Positions 23,601 through 26,877 of a stretch of DNA of 26,877 nt are shown here, piece after piece (position 1 is the stretch's first letter; the number at the start of each line of letters is the position of its first letter). The notes beneath the pieces were generated by a model, which had not been told where the DNA came from, did no database searches, and saw nothing but the letters and a program-made list of their open reading frames with translations. A program made the position numbers and the translations under genes. Origin of the DNA: JAIBBG01 sp043748015 (lineage in GTDB: Bacteria; Bacteroidota; Bacteroidia; Flavobacteriales_D; Sanyastnellaceae); contig JAYTOA010000122.1 of the NCBI GenBank assembly GCA_043748015.1, positions 1 to 26,877 of the forward strand. The letters run 5' to 3'.

Positions 23601-26600
23601 CCTTCATCTCTTGCTAACAATGAAATTACGATAAAAGACTCTGACTCATCTGTCACTCCAGTGTGTACGAATACACCTCCTGTTGCGAACAATGACAATG
23701 TAACAATTGATGAAGACAACACTGCTGTCATTCCACAAGTACACTTGAATGATACAGATAGTGATGGAACTGTTGTCGTTTCCACAATCGATCTTAATCC
23801 CGGTGTCGGTGGCCAACAAACAACAATCACAACAGCTCAGGGAACATGGTCAGTGAATACAACCACTGGTGATGTGACATTGATTCCGGTTCTGAATTTC
23901 AATGGTGATGCAACAATTACGTATACGATAGAAGATAATCTGGGTGCTACTTCAAATGATGCAACGATAACTGTGACTGTTAATCCGGTTAACGATCCGC
24001 CGGTTGCAGTGAATGACGTTTTCAATATCAATGAAGATACAGTTTTGAATGGTGATGTTTCCTCCAATGATTCGGATGTTGATCTTGATGCTCTCACTTT
24101 CTCCTACGTGAGCGGCGCAGACAATGGAACATTCAATATGAATACCGATGGAACATTCACCTACACACCCAACTCGAATTATAATCTAGGTGAGACCATC
24201 ATTTACGAAGTCTGCGATCCATCCACTTGTGTGCAGGCAAATATCAATGTCAACATTAACGCGATCAATGATTCGCCAATTGCCGGAGATGATGACGAAA
24301 CAGTGGCCAACAACGCAGTGCTGAATAGTTCGGTAGCGAACAACGACAGCGACGTGGAAGGAGATGCACTCACCTACTCGATCCTGACCGGAGCATCAAA
24401 TGGCACACTCACATTCAACAATGACGGTTCGTACACCTATGATCCCAATGACACTTTTGTTGGTGATGAAAACATTACGTATGAGGTTTGCGACAATGAG
24501 CCACTTTGCACAACAGCCAGTCTGACTATTCATGTCACTGTTACTATGGTCGACACGGATGGCGATGGCATTTCGGATAATGATGAGATCAACAATGGCT
24601 CGGATCCACTCAATCCTTGCGACCCGAATCCGGGAGCCGTTGCATCACTCGACTGCGACAACGACGGATTGACAAGTGCGGATGAAGTATTTTACGGAAC
24701 AGATCCCGGTAATGCTGATACAGATGGCGATGGAATGAATGATGGTGATGAAGTAACAGCAGGAAGCGATCCGCTCAATTCGTGTGATCCAAACGCCGGA
24801 GCAGTTGACACCAATGATTGTGATGCAGATGGCCTCACCAACTTAGACGAAGCACTTTATGGCACTGATCCTGCCAATCCGGATACAGATGGCGACAGTA
24901 TCAATGACGGTGATGAGGTGAATGCCGGAAGCGATCCACTCAATCCTTGCGATCCTAATGCTGGAGCTGTTGCATCGCTAGATTGTGATAATGACGGATT
25001 GACAAGCGCGGATGAAGTGCTCTATGGAACTGATCCGGCAAATGCTGATACAGACGGTGACGGACTTAACGATGGAGACGAAATCCTTGGCGGATCAGAC
25101 CCATTGAATTCATGTGATCCAAATCCAAACGCACTGTCGTCAAATGATTGTGACAATGACGGACTAACGTCAGATGAAGAATTGGTCTATGGCACAGATC
25201 CCAACAATCCTGACACTGATGGTGACGGACTGAATGATGGTGGCGAAGTAAGCGGTGGAAGTGATCCTCTTAATCCTTGTGATCCTGATCCAAATGCAAT
25301 ACCAAGCGCCAACTGCGGTACGCCGATTGCCAACGATGACAACGCTGCATCTCCAACAGATGTTGATGTAAATATCGATGTACTTATCAATGATGACTTT
25401 GGTATTGACGGTCCATCTTCAGGAGCCATAACGATAATCAGCTCTGCTAATGGAATTGCTTCAGTAAATGATAACGGAACAGCAAATGATCCAACCGATG
25501 ATAGTATCGATTTCTCTCCAGATGCAGCTTTTGCCGGACCTGCTTACGTCACTTATGAAATATGTGACGCAGACGGCGATTGCTATCAGGCATTGGTAAC
25601 AATACAAATCGGTGATTGCATTCAAATTCCTTCGTCGGATTGCGATGGTGATGGTCTTGCCAACGCAGAAGAAGTTCTGCTGGGAAGCGATCCTCTCAAC
25701 CCTTGCGATCCAGATGCCGGAGCTGTTGCAACACTTGATTGTGACAACGATGGATTGACAAGTGCAGATGAAATGTTCTATGGAACTGATCCTGCAAACC
25801 CGGATACAGATGGTGACGGAATCAACGACGGTGATGAAGTAACAGGTGGAAGTGATCCACTCAACCCGTGCGATCCAAACGTTCTCGCAATACTCACGAA
25901 CGACTGTGATAACGACGGTCTTACTAATGGTGATGAAGACACGGTATACTTCACTGATCCTTCCAATCCTGATACAGATGGTGACGGACTCAATGACGGT
26001 GATGAAGTAACCGGTGGAAGCGATCCTCTCAACCCTTGCGATCCAAATGCCGGAGCTGTTGCAACACTTGATTGTGATAACGATGGATTGACAAGTGCAG
26101 ATGAATTGTTCTATGGAACTAATCCTGCAAACTCTGATACAGATGGTGACGGAATCAACGATGGTGATGAAGTAACAGGTGGAAGTGATCCACTCAACCC
26201 TTGCGATCCAAGCGCGATTGCAATACTCACTTCAGATTGTGATAACGACGGACTGACGGCTGATGACGAAATAAATTCCTTCTTCACTGATCCTTCCAAT
26301 CCCGATACAGATGGTGACGGACTCAATGACGGTGATGAAGTAACTGGTGGAAGCGATCCTCTCAATCCTTGCGATCCAAATGCCGGAGCTGTTGCAACAC
26401 TTGATTGTGATAACGATGGATTGACAAGTGCGGACGAAGTGCTTTACGGAACTAATCCTGCAAACCCGGATACAGATGGCGACGGAATCAACGATGGTGA
26501 TGAAGTAACAGGTGGAAGTGATCCACTCAACCCTTGCGATCCAAGCGCGATTGCAATACTCACTTTAGATTGTGATAACGACGGACTGACGGCTGATGAC

Positions 26601-26877
26601 GAAATAAATTCCTACTTCACTGATCCTTCCAATCCCGATACAGATGGTGACGGACTCAATGACGGTGATGAAGTAACTGGTGGAAGCGATCCTCTCAATC
26701 CTTGCGATCCATATGCCGGAGCTATTGCAACACTTGATTGTGACAACGATGGATTGACAAGTGCAGATGAAATGTTCTACGGAACTAATCCTGCAAACTC
26801 TGATACAGATGGTGACGGAATCAACGACGGTGATGAAGTAACCGGTGGAAGCGATCCACTTAACCCTTGCGATCCAA
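20646..26877 (+). CDS. Giant secreted surface protein: Ig-like, FG-GAP/ASPIC and TSP type-3 repeats (partial, C-terminus off the window)
   Basis: 2077 codons are seen, open at the window end. The ATG at 20646 gives a signal peptide (MSFLLIAFAYTSYTANA at about 11-27); 20613 is an alternative start. Order of domains: DUF11-like (about 289-423); a cadherin/Ig-like domain (424-513, NQPPVAGNDA); seven FG-GAP/VCBS calcium motifs of the type DFDNDGDLDL (541-880); an ASPIC/UnbV-like segment (928-975, GYGTFGNPVFHFGI); three Ig-like domains beginning PPVANNDN, PPVAVNDV and SPIAGDDD (1009-1300); TSP3 array one (1302-1555); another Ig-like domain (1557-1656); TSP3 array two (1659 onward). Each TSP3 unit has DxDxDG calcium loops and two cysteines (PCDP and DCDND). 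A type IX C-terminal signal is expected beyond the window but not seen. A role in adhesion or matrix binding is inference. Confidence 0.93.
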   Translation, partial: MNQLLPLLQRMSFLLIAFAYTSYTANAMTITRTSGSIMYTDISQGVNSCYLSYIVTNNDGIDYSDLWVNIGTFTGTVISLNVNEDGVSHIGTLANGQSKPVFFYVTANAVTTVAQGHTIRVYSGSINSGNLVGSSAFSIVSVDNTLAASANQVNSIVSGPNPPQVGGIVTITVTGTTGQMTNQQANRVMSFTPASFSTWLPNSYELQNTSITLSSPNAGTHINTLNIPNGAILNNSDTPYTCVYTFKTTGVTTAPTFISPVGHISSGGQMKHNSVGSFSNGTFAPIQPATINATIAKSASSTSLNGNGGTVTYSLVANNSSASTLSIDEFIDQLPINVTYVAGTSKWNNVTIANPSITGQQLKWSNPFNVAGNSSGTLTFQAVIPSGNATYSNTAKAMVSNVELDATTTFNDNSPASITVVVANQPPVAGNDAKSLTKSYGATGTVASNDGDPEGAALIFSIVVPPAHGTLSMSSTGSYVYTPVSTYTGSDVITYRVCDPLSACTDATLSFSIMSSTCTNQYFCEVAALVGLDMAGTKEGGFCWADFNNDGFLDVQVNSSDAAINNQLYFSNSGNSFTNVTDTHANDLNATSKDRSAIAGDFNNDGNMDFVVNSFNRISIWLNKGPAASPSYSFGTATQTANQIILSLTGGLNAEGLITLDYDNDGDLDIILDNHAFGVDILSNNGSGFFTQVDNNITGLPTTGTDGDYIAAGDFDNDGYVDFCVRRAVENDIYHNNGNGTFSANAFNETPSNSNKGGVCWADFDSDGDLDLFWADNGPNQIWRNNGGVFVATGEPAASSGINLSTATIDGCTAGDVDNDGDIDLFLGNIHTDSYLFLNNNPSTLSFTRPTTPLNRNITPQGNVQGVSFVDFDNDGDLDLYAAMATLPNQLWENLTNNNQYLRVNAVRDIGGVATNIANGATAALYDCNNNRISPLMNLSAGEGYGTFGNPVFHFGITNPSQQVYVRVFFPYKNGVRSVVTKSVVPSSLANNEITIKDSDSSVTPVCTNTPPVANNDNVTIDEDNTAVIPQVHLNDTDSDGTVVVSTIDLNPGVGGQQTTITTAQGTWSVNTTTGDVTLIPVLNFNGDATITYTIEDNLGATSNDATITVTVNPVNDPPVAVNDVFNINEDTVLNGDVSSNDSDVDLDALTFSYVSGADNGTFNMNTDGTFTYTPNSNYNLGETIIYEVCDPSTCVQANINVNINAINDSPIAGDDDETVANNAVLNSSVANNDSDVEGDALTYSILTGASNGTLTFNNDGSYTYDPNDTFVGDENITYEVCDNEPLCTTASLTIHVTVTMVDTDGDGISDNDEINNGSDPLNPCDPNPGAVASLDCDNDGLTSADEVFYGTDPGNADTDGDGMNDGDEVTAGSDPLNSCDPNAGAVDTNDCDADGLTNLDEALYGTDPANPDTDGDSINDGDEVNAGSDPLNPCDPNAGAVASLDCDNDGLTSADEVLYGTDPANADTDGDGLNDGDEILGGSDPLNSCDPNPNALSSNDCDNDGLTSDEELVYGTDPNNPDTDGDGLNDGGEVSGGSDPLNPCDPDPNAIPSANCGTPIANDDNAASPTDVDVNIDVLINDDFGIDGPSSGAITIISSANGIASVNDNGTANDPTDDSIDFSPDAAFAGPAYVTYEICDADGDCYQALVTIQIGDCIQIPSSDCDGDGLANAEEVLLGSDPLNPCDPDAGAVATLDCDNDGLTSADEMFYGTDPANPDTDGDGINDGDEVTGGSDPLNPCDPNVLAILTNDCDNDGLTNGDEDTVYFTDPSNPDTDGDGLNDGDEVTGGSDPLNPCDPNAGAVATLDCDNDGLTSADELFYGTNPANSDTDGDGINDGDEVTGGSDPLNPCDPSAIAILTSDCDNDGLTADDEINSFFTDPSNPDTDGDGLNDGDEVTGGSDPLNPCDPNAGAVATLDCDNDGLTSADEVLYGTNPANPDTDGDGINDGDEVTGGSDPLNPCDPSAIAILTLDCDNDGLTADDEINSYFTDPSNPDTDGDGLNDGDEVTGGSDPLNPCDPYAGAIATLDCDNDGLTSADEMFYGTNPANSDTDGDGINDGDEVTGGSDPLNPCDP
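24549..25311 (+). repeat. TSP3 array one, strict 165-bp period
   Basis: The codon for the CDP aspartate recurs at 24621, 24786, 24951, 25116 and 25281, each 165 bp (55 residues) apart. Monomers such as DTDGDGMNDGDEVTAGSDPL differ at many synonymous and some amino-acid sites, so this is the more diverged array. Confidence 0.9.
25315..25612 (+). repeat. Ig-like domain between the two TSP3 arrays
   Basis: About 100 residues starting CGTPIANDDNAASPTDVDVN and containing VTYEICDADGDCYQALVTIQ. It resembles the Ig-like domains at 1009-1300 of the same protein and breaks the TSP3 series into two arrays with different periods. Confidence 0.7.
25641..26877 (+). repeat. TSP3 array two, 333-bp higher-order tandem repeat
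   Basis: Units start at 25707, 26040, 26373 and 26706, exactly 333 bp apart; the last is cut by the window edge. Each unit is a dimer of a 55-residue monomer (DAGAVATLDCDNDGLTSADE type) and a 56-residue monomer (AILTSDCDNDGLTADDE type). Units at 26040 and 26373 are nearly identical at the DNA level over long stretches, showing recent duplication or gene conversion. Confidence 0.93.

Noticed and set aside
25187..26365. Minus-strand ORFs within the TSP3 arrays
   Set aside because: Serine- and proline-rich mirror translations of the repeat DNA. They recur only because the repeat does.
1..26877. tRNA, rRNA, CRISPR, riboswitch or prophage
   Set aside because: No T-loop-like motif with a foldable cloverleaf, no regularly spaced short repeats outside the coding TSP3 arrays, and no integrase or phage gene was seen on either strand.

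Overview
The window looks like a chromosomal segment from a member of the Bacteroidota (Cytophagales/Chitinophagales/Saprospirales-like; I cannot go lower). The support is a TonB-dependent receptor with an N-terminal carboxypeptidase-like domain, TlpA and YyaL/DUF255 thioredoxin proteins, TAnnTTTG-type promoter boxes, weak Shine-Dalgarno signals, AT-rich spacers, a bacterial ComA homologue, and a very large exported Ig/FG-GAP/thrombospondin-type-3 surface protein of the kind often exported by type IX secretion. I see no rRNA, tRNA, CRISPR array, phage or plasmid backbone gene.

Layout. (1) Positions 1-2588, minus strand: a TonB-dependent receptor cut by the left edge. (2) 2969-7689, minus strand: a probable four-gene run of TlpA-like thioredoxin, YyaL-like thioredoxin-domain protein, a secreted YD-repeat-like protein and a small lysine-rich secreted protein. 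(3) 7822-16410, plus strand: glyA, then a membrane Fe-S/cytochrome-b-like subunit, a HAD-type phosphatase-like protein and a soluble CCG-type Fe-S subunit, which together look like a split heterodisulfide-reductase-like module. These are followed by a FabG-like reductase, a large vWA-like membrane protein, a signal-less NMT1/Thi5-like substrate-binding protein and a YdcF-like envelope protein. (4) 16585-19362, plus strand: a TPR protein, a phosphosulfolactate synthase homologue and a single-domain rhodanese. (5) 19435-19779, minus strand: a MazG-type nucleotide pyrophosphohydrolase. (6) 19860-20393: a non-coding 534-bp element with near-perfect 22-bp terminal inverted repeats and nested internal inverted repeats, MITE-like and without a credible ORF. 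(7) 20646 to the right edge, plus strand: the first 2077 codons of a giant secreted protein, open at the window end.

How the genes may work together. The Fe-S pair probably moves electrons between a membrane b-type heme or quinone and an unidentified soluble partner. The HAD protein lies between the two subunits. ComA and rhodanese are 15 bp apart and both belong to families that handle sulfur. The two thioredoxin-like proteins are adjacent and share a strand.

The most distinctive structures are the MITE-like element and the 3' half of the giant gene. There, 55-residue calcium-binding TSP3 modules form an older strict 165-bp array. After an inserted Ig-like domain they form a younger, strongly homogenised array with an exact 333-bp higher-order period (165+168). 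No clearly new multi-gene system can be proven from the sequence alone. The Fe-S/HAD/Fe-S cluster, the ComA-rhodanese pair and the nested inverted-repeat element are the best candidates for follow-up.
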